Assembly (NCBI GenBank): GCA_004154925.1
Contig: QJNS01000528.1
Span: 1 to 18,518 of the forward strand
DNA from: Monosporascus cannonballus
Lineage: Eukaryota; Ascomycota; Sordariomycetes; Xylariales
Direction of reading: 5' to 3'
Length of the DNA: 18,518 bases
Every line of letters starts with the position of its first letter. Position 1 is the stretch's first letter. The translations under genes and the position numbers were made by a program. Positions 1 to 9,525 of this stretch are shown here, piece after piece. Below the pieces are notes generated by a model that saw only the letters and a program-made list of their open reading frames with translations, was not told the origin of the DNA and made no database searches.

Positions 1-902
1 TTACTTGTATAATAAATCTTTCTAGGAAACCCTAAGTATTAAGCTTTTATGACGTGTGAATTTACGTCGTGGGTAGTGATGGGTACCCATTTGGGTACCC
101 ATTGCAAACCCTAGCGAAGATGACCCCGGCCTCAGATATCTATCTACCTGCCTCAACATCTTTGTATAGCGAGGTGCCTTAATTATCGAATGATGAATTC
201 AATTCTCACGCCGCTCGGCCGGAATTTCGAGGTATGTATAATGTGATCGCGGAGGAAGGGGCTGCCCATTACAGTATGTATGCCCTTGATCTTATCCGGA
301 CGGAGAACTCCTTTACCCTCTCCTAGCCGACCCTACCTAGGCAAGACCGCCACCATACCGTCTTCGTCCTCGTAGCGCAGCTGGAGGTTGGCCAGGGATT
401 CAGAGTAATGCTCACATCTGCCTGCAATGTCAGGGTTGGGGTTATTCAATAATTACATCTACATCTCTATAACCAGGCCCTCATATCTAATAGGTAAGTA
501 ATACCAGAGTGTCCAACCGTTTCGTTGCGCCGACGAGCGCCGCGATCAGGAATGGTATAGATCCGGCGAAGGGCTGCAACGTGTCACACTGCGGCCCAGA
601 GCAGGTTTCTAAATGATAGGCAGGTAAAAGCGTTTACTACAAATGATCGTGAAGCTGGCCGGTAGAGCTATAATTCCTAGTTTGCTTTTCAGGGGCAACC
701 CGTACTTAGGAGCTGGTCGCTGGGGATTCCTGGACTGACGCCTCGTGGCCCTTCCTCGAGTAGTCCCATGTCCTCCTCCCATCTCCAATGCAACGGTGGC
801 CATACTATTCCGCTTACAAGCAACCAACCCACCTATGTCGATCCCGAAAGCCCCTGCATGATCAAACTTTTCTCACCAAGACCCACGAATACGTTAAGAC
901 GA
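1..902. other. Intergenic spacer, left edge
   Basis: I see no gene here. The short reading frames lack family resemblance and have no convincing splice structure. The stretch holds a pair of GGGTACCC palindromes near its left end (listed separately) and otherwise ordinary spacer sequence. It lies downstream of the minus-strand acyltransferase gene that ends at 903, so it should include that gene's 3' untranslated region. No polyadenylation signal could be assigned with confidence. Confidence 0.6.
79..103. repeat. Two adjacent GGGTACCC palindromes
   Basis: ATGGGTACCCAT at 79-90 is a perfect 12-base palindrome. It is followed directly by a second copy of the core, TGGGTACCCA, at 92-101. The two copies are direct repeats about 12 bases apart and each is self-complementary. 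This may be a dimeric protein-binding site or a remnant of a small inverted-repeat element. Only the repetition is seen; the role is unknown. Confidence 0.7.
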
Positions 903-2670
903 TCACTCGGCACCGGTAACAAGAGCCCGAACCCATAGCCACCTCGCCACCTTGACGGCCCGCGCATCGATGGCGCGCCAGAAGAGGTCGCTGACCCAGA
1001 TGAGCACGAGCGTGTTGATGAGGGCGGCGCACAGGGCCTGGGCGCAGTAGTCGCGCCAGGCCCTGGCGAGCGCGGCGTCGGCGGCGTCGACGGCCTCCAT
1101 CCGGCGCCAGGCCGCCATGGCCGGGTTTAGCCAGCGCACGCAGACCGTGTGGTCCACGGCCCCGTGGGCTAGGTAGAGCGAGTACGAGATGCGTCCGAGG
1201 TACTGCGCGAACCGCGTCGTGAACGGGCGCTGGAGGAGCGGATGCTGGGTCTCGAGCGTGGTTGATGACGGCGGCAACGCCGCGGAGTCGGGGTCTGCGG
1301 ACGCTTCTATCCCTGTGGTGATACTGGTGTTTCTTCGCCACCGAACCATAGGAGGGAGGTGGAGGGGTGGCGATAATATGAGGGCCACAATGAAAAGGAC
1401 CGAGCCGACCGAGATCCAGAATTGTTGGATACGCTCCCAGTTGCCCTTGTAGAATCCCGGCACGAGCTTGGAGATGGTACGGAAGCCTGGGGTCGCGGGG
1501 CCTTGAATCTCCGGATAGCTGAGAAGATGCAACGCCAAGATAAACAGAGCAATCGTCCAAGCATGTCGAACGGCGTGAGCGAAGCAGTTTCTCCAATGCC
1601 AATAAGGCGAGAGCGTAGTCGATGTAGTATGAGACGCCGATTTGTTTAGAGGTACGAGACAGGAGATCTCAGCCAGCAGGAGTCCCGCGCAGAACAACGC
1701 TTGGTCGAAATCTCCAAATTGGACCAACCAGCAGCCGAGCGCCAGCACTCCTGCTAGGCGTATCCAAAGCCTCGTCCTGGCGAAGGCGAGAAGCAGGGTG
1801 AACACCGTGACTGATCCTTTGAATTCGACTGGGATGGTCCATAGGTGTCCGTCGTACGGCGGGCTATACAAGGCGACCCGGCCTGTTATCGCCCGGAACG
1901 GGTTTATCATATACACCGTGTGCTCGTACCAATGCTGCAGCTGCTCCTGAAGGGTCTCCGCCCTCGGAGGTGCCCCCCGGCCCGTTGGATCCGGTTGGAA
2001 GGCGTCGAGCCGGACCAGGGCTAAGATAATGAGTGTTGAAACGATGATGGGGATGTAGAGCCGGAAAGCGCGCCTGAACAGGGAGCCCGAGAGTGAGTGT
2101 AGGACCTGGTCTGGTTGTCTCTTGTGGATCTTCGACACCGTCTTGACCGTCACGACGTAGCCGGACATGATGAAGAAGATGGTCACGCTGCCCCGACCGG
2201 AGTGCAGCACCCTGATTATGGGTAGTTGCCAAAACATGTTGGCGTACTGAGTCGAACCGTAGCCATCCCTCAGGAACGGGAACTAGAGGTATCCGAAGTG
2301 GAAGACGTAGACGACCAGCGCCGCGATTCCTCGAAGTCCATCGAAGTATGCGGTAGGGTGTTTTTCCGAGTGCCTGGTCGTTTTCTTGGTGTTTGTTAGG
2401 AAGGAAGGCAACAAGAAGATGAATACGGCCCAGATATTCTTCGTGCACCGTGACAAGGACTCCGGTCTGCAATCGTTTTCCAGTGACCGCCTTGGGGAAG
2501 CGTGCTAGCCATCCTCCCAGCAGCTCACCCCATCTTGGGCGGCGCACTGTCTCCTTCTTTTCCTCAAGCGAACTGGACCTGCGGGTAGCCCCAAGGTCAC
2601 CACTTTCTATCAGGGCATGTGACTCCTCCCTCGTCGATGTTTCAGCAGACCGGGAGAGCCAGAACATCAT
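903..2670 (-). pseudogene. Membrane acyltransferase-3 family protein, disrupted
   Basis: The frame from 2237 down to the TGA at 903-905 encodes 444 residues of a fungal acyltransferase-3 (OafA/YrhL-like) membrane protein. Counted from the Met at 2237, visible family motifs are FIMSGYV (residues 22-28), the basic RRAFRLYIP stretch (55-63), GHLWTIPVEF (130-139) and ISYSLYLAHG (350-359), with several hydrophobic membrane segments. The same frame continues upstream into the conserved start of the domain, AYFDGLRGIAALVVYVFHF, with the expected catalytic His codon at 2298-2300. A TAG at 2283-2285 then interrupts it. No ATG lies in this frame between an upstream stop near 2507 and that TAG. The frame with a plausible start (Met at 2670) is offset by one base, and I found no clean intron joining the two. 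Family members transfer acyl groups to sugars or other small acceptors in membranes. Translation from 2237 would lack the conserved His. The 5' limit of the pseudogene is uncertain. A sequence error cannot be excluded. Confidence 0.75.
2283..2285 (-). other. In-frame TAG in acyltransferase
   Basis: On the minus strand the frame reads GYL, stop, FPFLRDGYGS. Domain sequence is recognisable on both sides, so this is a premature stop and not the gene end. No GT...AG intron of workable length can remove it, because the nearest GT donors lie less than about 40 bases upstream. A CAG (Gln) codon changed to TAG by one C-to-T change is the simplest origin. Confidence 0.85.
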
Positions 2671-4361
2671 GGAGTCGAAGAGACAAAGCCCCGGAATGTG
2701 TTATACAAGGGATGCTCAGGTGCTGAGCCTTGGGCGTGATCCAGTTGGCCCATTGAAGAACGCCGGAGAAGAGCAAAGCTGGCATGAGGAGGGGATGCTA
2801 ATATGCTCCTCCGAATTAGGGTAGGGATTGTTCGATCAAAAAACTATTTCACCAGGTAATTCAATGCATACGTGTAGGTGAATTCGACAGTACCCCGACG
2901 CGTAAAGCAGCCCGTGGCAGGACACTCGAATTCTGACGGAAGTCACCCTTCTCTCAACATAAACTGACGAAGCAGGTGCGTTCGGCATCTCTTGGAACCG
3001 TCCAATGGAATGGCACCTGCATAATCCAACGTTAATCGATGATGTTGTCCCAGCAATAGGTACGAATGTCAACAGGCGAAGTACTCCAAATCCAGATCAC
3101 AACCAACGTCGTACACCTTGGATACATCTTAACGCTGGATTGAGCGATTTCCCTCCTGTTGGCTGCCAGGCCTCCCTGGACGGTGGCGGTTGTCTTCGCG
3201 GTCGAAGGCTGGCGCCCAGACAACTGAGGTGCATATGCATGTGGTGGTCCATGACTGGCTGGGTCCTTTTAACTCCTAATTCCCTGGCTGGTAGCTTTAG
3301 GTGCATGGCTACATCAGTACCTACCCAGGCATGATGTCTTGTCGAACATTAAATATCCTACCTATGGGTGGGCATAGTTACCTGTCTAGGTGTGTTCATT
3401 GTCTTGTTGACTTCTATCAGTTGACTAGCCACGCAATGCAATGTGCCGAACTAGCGCCAAGCGTACCCGAAGTATGAACCCCAGAACAATTTTGTGAGAT
3501 CTATCTCGGAAAGGCGGATGGTGTGAATTGTATCTCTCTGTACCTTGACACTGAAACTCTTTAGAAGTACCAGTGCATAACCTACACCCATCTAACTTAT
3601 AAGCAGGGAATAACGATATGCTAAAACGGACGCCCCGAAAGCGAAGGGTCACGGAAAGTAGGTGTAAACCTGATAACCTTGGAGTCGGCCGGGTAATGGG
3701 GGGTGGGTGGGAGAGACCCGAAGCGGGCGGCCTTGTTAACCTAGCAGCGCCGCATACCTGCCGGAGCTAGCTTCCGCACAACGTCTGCGTCGGACCACCT
3801 GCAGTCTACTTAAGGATACTTTTCTTAGCGGTGTAAGGTAGGTTTGGTTGGTTTGGTGTTGGGCGACATAATGTCAAGGCTTACAACAGCACTCTATCAG
3901 GAAGGAAGCGTCTGGGTTCGGCCAGTTCGCCGTTGTCAATTATCGCATAAACAGCTGCCTGGCACAGTATGAGCCTGTTCGAATCCAATCAAGGCTGAAT
4001 ATTGCCTCATAAAGCACAGGCTCTAATCGCCGATCCTGACGATGTATCCACAGAGCATATTCCAGCTACAGACCCGAGCTCCAAACACCCCTATAATTTC
4101 ATCTCGAAGTGTTTCCTTGAAGAATTCAGCCCGCGTCGATACCAGGTATCCCCGTAAGCCCGAGTGCGCCCAGAATGCAAAGCTGTCCGTAGAGCTTTCC
4201 TGGAGCCGTGCATATCTCCACCCCACCAACGCCTTGCCATGCTAACAGAATATGCCAAATCGTTGTCGCCGGTGAGCCCTCTAATCCATGTTCAAGATAT
4301 CCCAGACCGAACCCCTGTCTCGAAGCAATAATCCGTGTGATTCACTCCCACATCTCCCAAA
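2671..4361. other. Intergenic spacer
   Basis: No gene can be supported. The longest frames (109 aa or less) show no domain or conserved motif. The stretch should hold the 5' region of the minus-strand acyltransferase at its left end and the 3' region of the aspartic protease at its right end. It contains one G-quadruplex motif at 3691-3711. Scattered TACCTA/GGTACC-type words are common in fungal spacers. Confidence 0.6.
3691..3711 (+). repeat. G-quadruplex motif
   Basis: Four G runs of 3, 6, 3 and 3 bases are separated by spacers of TAAT, T and T. This matches the usual four-run G-quadruplex pattern on the plus strand. It lies about 650 bases beyond the end of the protease gene. Folding is predicted from pattern only. 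Confidence 0.6.
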
Positions 4362-5889
4362 TCAAATCGCTGAGATTAAATACCAGGCTCCAAAGGCAAG
4401 CCACACGATAGGCGCAGACATCGGCTTCCCGGCCAGAGTAGCCGCCGCGTTCTCCTCATCGCCGTCCGTCCCCGCGATTCCGACGCCGTCTCCGCCGCCG
4501 TCCCCGCCACCGCTGCTAGCGAGCCCCACGCCGGCTGTAGCCTTGACGGGGTCCGCGACCCTTGTGGCGCCGGGGACCGCTCCGGGGCCCGTGATCTCCC
4601 GCACGCTGGACCTCGTGGCGTTGAAGTTGGTCTGCGCGAGCGAGATCTCGTTGCCGTCGAGATCGTAGACGACATATGCGGAGCGCAGAAACGTGTCGCC
4701 GAGGACCTTGGTCCCCGCGCCGGCGGGCGCGATACCGAAGAGGCAGGCATCGACGCCGTTGGAGAAGGTGGGCCGCGTTCCGTACGCCGTGTAGATGTTG
4801 AGCACCAGCTCGTCCATGGCTACCGAGATGCGGGGCTCCGAGAAGGTGAAGTCGAGCGTGTCGGACGAGCCGGCGAGAGCGCACGGCACGTACGCGGCGC
4901 CGTTGCTCGAGTCGTACTGTGCCCCGACTTTCCTGTAGATCTTCCTGACCCACGTCTCGGGCAGGTAGGTCAGCGAGGAGCCCGAGTCCAGCAGTACGGC
5001 GAGGGCAGCGTCGTCTGCTATCACTTCGTCTCCGAGTAGGAGTGACGTCAACGTGATTCTGAAGTCGCAATAGGCACCCCCTTTCGCCTCGATAGGAAGC
5101 GTATGGAGTGGGCCGACGTATCGCTCCGTGTCGACGCCCCCGAATAGTATGTTACCACTATTCGCATCCAAGTCGTTCAGCCACAGACTATAAGCGTTCG
5201 ACTGTATCCGACCTGCCGAAACCATCTTGGCAGGGAGGTTCTCGTACGGCTCCATCTGGGCCCTGCCTACTTGCACCTCGTTTACCGGATAGCCAATGCC
5301 CAGGATTCCCTGGTCGGAGGTGCTGCTGTAACCGATGCCGAACTGGAAGTCCTCCAGGGTCGTGTCCCCGATGGAGATGGTGTCCGATGCGTAGTCCCCA
5401 CTCGCACCGGAACCGTCTACGTACGATATATTAAACCAACTCCCGATATACGAGTAGGTGGACGAAGAATTCGCATCATATGTTCCAGCAGGTGCACAGG
5501 GTTCGTCTGTATGCATGCAGAGGGTCGACGACGGCGTGTTCACCCAGAGATCACTACTACCGGTATCCAGGTGGATCTGAACTTGCTGTGGTGGCGTACC
5601 CAACGCGAGATTCACAAAGTACAGAGTTGCCTGCAATATGATTAGCAAAGAACCGGGGGGGTCCTTGGGCAAGCTGGCGGTGGCTAACTTGATTGCTCAA
5701 CGGGGCGGTAACGGTATTCCTCCTGCGCAACCGGTCCTGTCGTACCGGGTCCGAGAATGCCCTTCTCCGTGTAGTTAAGCTAACAACTCTAGGCGGCGAC
5801 TCATCATCGCTCCTTTTCTGAAGACTCAGCGCATCAACTGATGGTGGCAGTATACTCGCCGCAAGGGCGAGCAACATTGTTAATCTCAT
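4362..5889 (-). CDS. GPI-anchored pepsin-family aspartic protease (yapsin-like)
   Basis: Exons are 5889-5689 and 5630-4362. The 58-nt intron 5631-5688 has donor GTTAGC, branch GCTAATC and acceptor TTGCAG, and the protein is 489 aa. The start at 5889 is chosen over an in-frame Met at 5958 because it puts a signal peptide (MRLTMLLALAASILPPSVDA) at the N terminus. A KR at residues 25-26 and basic RRR clusters suggest a propeptide cut by a Kex2-like enzyme. Both catalytic motifs are present: DTGSSDLWV with Asp89 and LLDSGSSLTYLP with Asp282. The flap Tyr is about residue 137 in SYVDGSG, and LGDTFLRSAYVVYDL follows at 377-391. Cys pairs are likely at 105/112 and 317/363, and N-glycosylation sites include NISY and NATR. 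The tail is a Gly/Asp-rich linker, then a small-residue region and a hydrophobic end (SAPIVWLAFGAWYLISAI), as in GPI signals. The inferred role is cleavage or shedding of proteins at the plasma membrane or wall (family A1). The GPI anchor is inferred. Confidence 0.93.
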
Positions 5890-6073
5890 CGTCTCGGAAG
5901 GGCCCTGGATCCATGGACTGGCGGTAGAGCCGCGCGCTTCGCTAGGCTTATCCCGCACTCCCCAACCGCATAGGACGAACGCAATTGCTACGATTTGGAC
6001 ACTGATGAGACAACATGGGGATTGAACAGCATCGGAACCCGCTAAGCTTTAAGCCATGTATGAGAGCCCGAAG

Positions 6074-6095
6074 GCGGGCGGAGTGGTGCGCCCGC
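6074..6095. other. GC-rich hairpin upstream of protease
   Basis: GCGGGCG (6074-6080) and CGCCCGC (6089-6095) are perfect complements with an 8-base loop. It sits about 185 bases upstream of the protease start codon, in its promoter or leader. A regulatory role is only a possibility. Confidence 0.5.
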
Positions 6096-7101
6096 TATCC
6101 TAAGATAGCTGTCGTAAGCAGCCGATTAGACTAGTGGACAGATTCGTCACAAGATGCGCGTATTGCATAGGAGGGGGAACTTAGGGGTCGATCGTAGCGA
6201 GCGAAGGAACAAAAAAAGAATTAGGGGAAAAGAAAAAGAAAAAAGACTACAGATAAGAGTACGGCCGGGCAAAAAGCGACGGTTTAAGGGATAAGGGCTG
6301 CCTGACAAGGGAGTTGAGCAAAAGGGAAGAAGGATGCCAGGATCCTAATGAACGAAGGGCGGCGCCCCAGTAGATACGGGATAATACCCAGACGCGTGGG
6401 TGCATGGGAAAGAAGATATCAACACCAGCCGAGAATTGATGTGCCGCCTCCAACCCGGATTCCCGTACTAAGTTGCTTGTCTGAACTGCGCAACCCAAGC
6501 TGTCCAAGCGTCTTGGAGGGTCTCGATCGTTTCTCACATGGGGAAATGAACTACGGGATCATCGAATGCCTGGAATTCGCCCAATGAACGACAAGCCATG
6601 TTGTGGTGCCTTGCGGCCCTTGCCCCATTTGACGCGCGGCCGTAACGTAAATCGACCGGGATCCGGCCTCGCGGGCTCAAAGCAATACCGACCAACTGTC
6701 GCACTCTCCCAGAGCGAACCGTTAACCGCCGCGCCGATTTGTTTGGTACCGCAGAAGAACTTGCACAGTTTGGATGGGTTCCATTTAGGCGTGTGCCGTA
6801 ACGCTACTATGAAGAAGAAAACGAGCGAGATTTCTTCAACGCCTCGAGGACTTATGCTTCTTGCCCTTGGCTGGCCTACGATGCCCCCCAAGCATGGCGA
6901 GTCAGTCGCCACTGTCTCGGAAGAATGCAAGCGGGCTATTTCAGGTGAGACCGTAGCTCTAGAGTAGGTATGCGACACCAATTGGGGCTGGCACTCGCTT
7001 CTCGGGAAGATTCTTACCAAGCATGCACCGGGCGCTCGCCCAAAACACTTACTGTTGCAGGTTTGCGACGGGACAGCGCGGCCGTTATGGCGACCTTTGC
7101 T

Positions 7102-7125
7102 CCCCCTCCCCACCCCCCTCCCCCC
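7102..7125 (-). repeat. Strong G-quadruplex motif (C-rich on plus strand)
   Basis: On the plus strand there are C runs of 5, 4, 6 and 6 separated by single bases (T, A, T). The minus strand therefore has four long G runs with only one-base loops, the pattern expected to form very stable quadruplexes. A T-rich lead-in precedes it on the plus strand. It lies in a gene-free region, and its function is unknown. Confidence 0.8.
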
Positions 7126-8609
7126 GTTCAAGCCTACTAGGCTGGGCCCCATGGAAAGAGGAGAAACTGCGTGTTCTCCGTCCCCAGAAATAGAAAATTC
7201 GGCGATCCACAAACAGGGCGGGCGAGCCTCATCGCGAAAATGGCTTGCAGGCTAGCCAAGGTTCTAGGCAGGCGATCGTATCTGGTATCGTGCATCAGCA
7301 CTAGGCGACCATAAGTGTACGTACCATACCGCAGAGATATCTCCGTGTTCTCTAGTCTAGCGCTTGCTTCGTAGGTACGAGGAGGGGCTTGAAACTTCGC
7401 ATTTATGCACGAGCGAAGGATGGGAGAACCGGGGGCCAAGATCCTGTTTCGATTGAAACTGTGTTTTTTGTTTGTTTGGGATTTTCCTACCGGTCGGGAT
7501 TGACGGAATTTCCCTGCTGAAGCTGCCACCCTATGCACGATTTGTGTAGCTTTCGACAGTACTTGCATGTGGGCGCCACCTGCACCTTGCTCAGTTCCGT
7601 ACTGTACCTGCATTGCGCTCCTCTGCGAACGCGCGACGGAGTCACCTTTCCACTAACAAACATACGTCTTGCTGTTTGCGCAGGCGGGCAATGGGCCACG
7701 ACGGCCCTTCAGGTTGGTGACCAGATTACCTCTTTGGTCAGTGAAGGCCCCTGGACGCACGAACCACCTTCCGCGTAGCTTCAGCGCTACGAGTGTAGAA
7801 CTGGTCATGGCCTCCCCCATTGCCCCGGATCGCCGCCGGCGCCTTCGAGAAGGTAAGACGTAAGGCGGTCTCCGCAGCCAAAATCCAGCAAGGACCACCT
7901 GACTTTTCTTGGAAGTCAAAGCATCGCGAAGACTTAGTAAAGCACCACCCCTTGTCCTCGTTTAGTAAGGCAGGCAGTCGCCAAACCGTGACCCGTACCA
8001 GGACGGTCGGATAGAAAAGCCTCCGCCCGCCGCCGGACATAAGTATGCTCAAGGGAGCGGTAGGCGAGACCGGAGTGCCGAATACTTCAATCAATCGAGA
8101 ACACAGTGTTTTGCCGCCCGAACGCCATCATTGCTGTCCTAATTCACATGGTCATGATAGAAAACGCTTATACCAGTAGGTCTGCAGACGTTATTTGCGT
8201 ATAGACCAAGAGGGTAGACATATAGCAGCGACCTCGGCGAACTCGACAGCCGAGACAATAAAATTATTCAACACTTCTAACCACCACCTGTCAAGCGCTA
8301 CTTAACCGATGACCACACCGACCAGGTACCATACCCGAACAGGTGCCCATCCCCGCAAAGCTAGTCCGAGGCACGACGAGCGCGGAGCGTGGTAAGAGCA
8401 CGGCTAGGTATTGGCCAGTTCCCCGAAACCATGCTATACTAGTTAGAACACGCGAAGGAGACGGAGCTTGGCTGAACCGTTCGTTTCCTGATGGCCCGGT
8501 ATACGTCGTACGTCAAGTTACCTGGCTGCCATCTCACTGTTGTCACAACAAGCAGTGCCATACCAGACGGGGGGATCTAGTCGAGAAGACGCCTCTAGTT
8601 CCACCAGGG

Positions 8610-8634
8610 TTTTTTTTTTTTTTTTTTTTTTTTT
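8610..8634. repeat. Homopolymer T25 tract
   Basis: This is an uninterrupted run of 25 T, preceded by CCAGGG and followed by CTCTGCAG. On the minus strand it is A25, so it could be the tail of a retroposed copy whose body would lie at higher coordinates. I recognise no element there and saw no target-site duplication. It may equally be a simple nucleosome-free spacer tract. The run length is prone to sequencing error. Confidence 0.85.
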
Positions 8635-8874
8635 CTCTGCAGTTCGGTTCCAGGGGCCTAGGCCCAGCGGTCGGGCTAGGCTGTTCGGGATGGCGGCCGG
8701 GTTTGCCCATCGGGATCGTGGGTGCGCAACGCCTGGGGGGGTTGAGGTTTTGCGCCGTCCTCCCCATTATTTCCACCATCGTGTACCAACCACCCGATAT
8801 ACCTATGTCCCTCCATCCAATTAATCGCATCCAACCCCTAAAGCTAGGAGCCCTACCCACAAGGTGGCAATGCA

Positions 8875-8888
8875 TCTCTCTCTCTCTC
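8875..8888 (+). repeat. (TC)7 microsatellite
   Basis: Seven TC units occur in tandem. It is a short simple repeat in the gene-free region, about 40 bases before the CCTGAT repeat. No function is inferred. Confidence 0.7.
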
Positions 8889-8929
8889 ACGCAACAGCAG
8901 CCGCGCCTGCATGCACGTGCGACATGGTG

Positions 8930-8953
8930 CCTGATCCTGATCCTGACCCTGAT
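8930..8953 (+). repeat. CCTGAT tandem repeat, four units
   Basis: Four six-base units occur in a row. Units 1, 2 and 4 are CCTGAT and unit 3 is CCTGAC. It is a short tandem repeat placed just before the G-rich run at 8969-8991. No coding frame through it is convincing. Confidence 0.7.
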
Positions 8954-8968
8954 ATTCGCCGAGGTGCT

Positions 8969-8991
8969 GGGGCTGGGCTTGGGGGATGGGG
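8969..8991 (+). repeat. G-quadruplex motif
   Basis: G runs of 4, 3, 5 and 4 bases are separated by CT, CTT and AT. This fits the canonical quadruplex pattern on the plus strand. It lies about 540 bases beyond the stop codon of the minus-strand sorting nexin gene. Confidence 0.6.
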
Positions 8992-9525
8992 ACTGTAAGG
9001 GCGTCATGCGTCAGCATCCTGGTCGGGCCAGAACGTCACCGAGTGAACGTCTCTTGCAACTACTCCCTTAACTGGCACTAGACTAAGCTGGGCGGAGGAA
9101 TGGGCGGGTGGGTAGGTAGATGGGACACGAGCGTGTGCGTACTCGCGCTTGCGTGAGAAGGAACTTGCAGGGTTAATAGGACGACGGTGATGTATATCGT
9201 CACGAATGAACCGGTAGTTGGGGTGGTTCCCGTCTGCTGCAAGTGTAAGTAAGGAGACATACACGTCCAGGACACGACGCGTTCGTTTCTGTGTCGGGGC
9301 TACACCATGAATCGGGGAGTCGGGGTCGTGTCTGTCTTAACGGTTTCTTTAATTCATTCGCATCAGTTATAATACGTTATGATACTGAACCGCATCATAA
9401 AACAGGCGCTGCAACATGATTCTCAAGTGGAGGACCATATAGCCCCATCTAGAGCTGCGCCGGACGCCTCTAACTCATAGTGCTTAGCCGGCTCGGTAAC
9501 TGCAACGCATTTCCTTCGAGCTCTT

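Larger units (their letters stand above)
5890..9525. other. 3.6 kb gene-free region
   Basis: No gene can be supported. Several frames of 60-242 codons exist on both strands, but none shows a known domain, a credible splice pattern or conserved-looking composition. The left part should contain the promoter of the minus-strand protease and the right part the 3' end of the minus-strand sorting nexin. It holds a GC-rich hairpin (6074-6095), a purine-rich tract around 6210-6245, a strong G4 motif on the minus strand (7102-7125), a T25 tract (8610-8634), a TC run (8875-8888), a CCTGAT tandem repeat (8930-8953) and a second G4 (8969-8991). A non-coding transcript or decayed element is possible but not shown. 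Confidence 0.55.

Noticed and set aside
1..120. CCCTAA/AACCCTAG words hinting at telomere repeats
   Set aside because: They are isolated single copies, not a tandem array.
862..1602. 246-codon minus-strand frame with Arg/Ala/Pro-rich product
   Set aside because: It overlaps the acyltransferase frame in a GC-rich stretch and its composition is that of an out-of-frame shadow.
3900..4000. Possible tRNA suggested by TTCGAATCC near 3970
   Set aside because: The flanking bases do not form a T-arm stem and no acceptor or anticodon arm could be folded.
4516..5070. 184-codon minus-strand frame inside the protease gene
   Set aside because: It is an Arg-rich shadow of the protease exon in another frame; the true frame has both catalytic Asp motifs.
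6559..7212. 217-codon minus-strand frame in the gene-free region
   Set aside because: No domain, no hydrophobic or repeated pattern, no splice support. It is long enough to check against databases but not to call.
8343..9071. 242-codon plus-strand frame from a GTG
   Set aside because: It starts without ATG, runs through the T25 tract as poly-Phe and lacks any recognisable domain.
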